Shown here: piece after piece, positions 6,212-6,349 of the stretch | Position numbering within the stretch: position 1 is the stretch's first letter | Layout of the letters: every line of letters starts with the position of its first letter | Assembly: GCA_046160865.1 (NCBI GenBank) | Contig: JBJXHG010000140.1 | Coordinates: 1-6,349 of the forward strand | DNA length: 6,349 bases | DNA from: JBJXHG01 sp046160865 | Lineage (GTDB): Bacteria > Planctomycetota > UBA1135 > GCA-002686595 | Reading direction: 5' to 3' | Made by a program: the position numbers and the translations under genes | Notes under the pieces: model-generated | What the model was told of the DNA's origin: nothing | Seen by the model: only the letters and a program-made list of their open reading frames with translations | Databases searched by the model: none

Positions 6212-6240
6212 AAGGTACTGACCTAGCCCGCATTTCTCAC
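6212..6240 (-). promoter_or_regulatory. Candidate promoter for the 161-residue protein gene
   Basis: On the minus strand, GTGAGA (6240-6235) matches TTGACA at four of six positions. A 17-nt spacer separates it from TACCTT (6217-6212), which keeps the key T, A and last T of a -10 box. Seven nucleotides then precede the ATG at 6204, so the transcript would begin at or next to the start codon. No Shine-Dalgarno is present. The spacer contains one copy of the CTGACCTAGC word that recurs in the inverted repeat further right. Confidence 0.4.
6218..6227 (+). repeat. First copy of the 10-bp direct repeat CTGACCTAGC
   Basis: CTGACCTAGC occurs here and again, in the same orientation, at 6305-6314 inside the tip of the long inverted repeat. 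The two copies are 87 bp apart. A 10-bp exact match at this distance is not expected by chance in a 130-bp stretch. It could be a duplicated insertion site, a repeated protein-binding site or part of a dispersed repeat. Confidence 0.45.
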
Positions 6241-6276
6241 CACATCCTGCTGCGGTCGCGCCAACTCGCTTCGGTC

Positions 6277-6346
6277 GGCGTTGTTGCATCGGAATCGATC
6301 CTCGCTGACCTAGCAGGTCAGCTCCGGTCGATTCCGACGCAACGCC
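6277..6346. repeat. Long imperfect inverted repeat (structured intergenic element), probably cut by the window edge
   Basis: Three stem blocks stack into a cruciform-like hairpin of 70 nt. GGCGTTG (6277-6283) pairs with CAACGCC (6340-6346). TCGGAATCGA (6289-6298) pairs with TCGATTCCGA (6328-6337). GCTGACCT (6304-6311) pairs with AGGTCAGC (6315-6322) around the 3-nt loop AGC. The internal loops are 5 against 2 nt and 5 against 5 nt. That makes 25 perfect base pairs, far more than its surroundings. The last three visible bases, TTG, could pair with CAA inside CGCCAA (6259-6264), so the stem may go on past the window. No T-tract or ORF is present. It could be a nonautonomous mobile repeat, an IS or integron end, or a structured RNA. 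Confidence 0.6.
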
Positions 6347-6349
6347 TTG

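Noticed and set aside
5315..6289. Minus-strand open frame of 324 codons across mutM and orf161
   Set aside because: It is out of frame with orf161, overlaps the mutM zinc finger, and has a shadow-like amino acid mix.
6277..6346. The long hairpin as a rho-independent terminator
   Set aside because: It has large internal loops and no T-tract on the visible side, and it lies upstream of orf161 rather than after a gene in the window.

Overview
This is a gene-dense chromosomal fragment from a high-G+C bacterium, about two-thirds G+C by eye with codons mostly ending in G or C. A Gram-negative lineage such as Myxococcota or another former deltaproteobacterial group would fit. That is an inference from base composition and gene style only, because no taxonomic marker is present. 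No rRNA, tRNA, CRISPR array, phage gene or transposase was found.

Layout from left to right. Positions 1-160 hold no gene I can support, only GC-rich hairpins downstream of the first gene. Positions 161-1444 (minus strand) encode a fold-type I PLP-dependent aminotransferase with a complete active site. A GC-rich divergent intergenic region of about 240 bp separates it from a three-gene plus-strand operon encoding a NitT/TauT-type ABC importer (1684-4437): an N-terminally anchored NMT1/NrtA-like binding protein, an inner-membrane permease and an ATPase. The first two genes overlap by 4 bp and the next two are 4 bp apart. A DUF983 zinc-ribbon membrane protein (4486-4869) follows, and 4 bp after it comes mutM, the formamidopyrimidine-DNA glycosylase (4874-5704). 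A minus-strand gene for an unrecognised 161-residue protein (5719-6204) converges on mutM, leaving 14 bp between the stops. The right edge (6218-6349) is noncoding and holds a long imperfect inverted repeat that may continue past the window.

How the genes may work together. The importer is a self-contained uptake system of the family that carries nitrate, sulfonates, taurine, bicarbonate or pyrimidine precursors; its substrate cannot be read from the sequence. The aminotransferase shares the divergent control region and could act on the imported compound, but this is inferred from position only. DUF983 and mutM look co-transcribed without an obvious functional link.

The most unusual signals are the right-edge inverted repeat, a CX3C cysteine pair in the binding protein, a set of -10-like boxes placed so that three genes could be translated from leaderless mRNAs, and a palindrome that covers both stop codons of the convergent mutM/orf161 pair. 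I found no clear case for a new defence or mobile system; the right-edge repeat is the best candidate for something undescribed.
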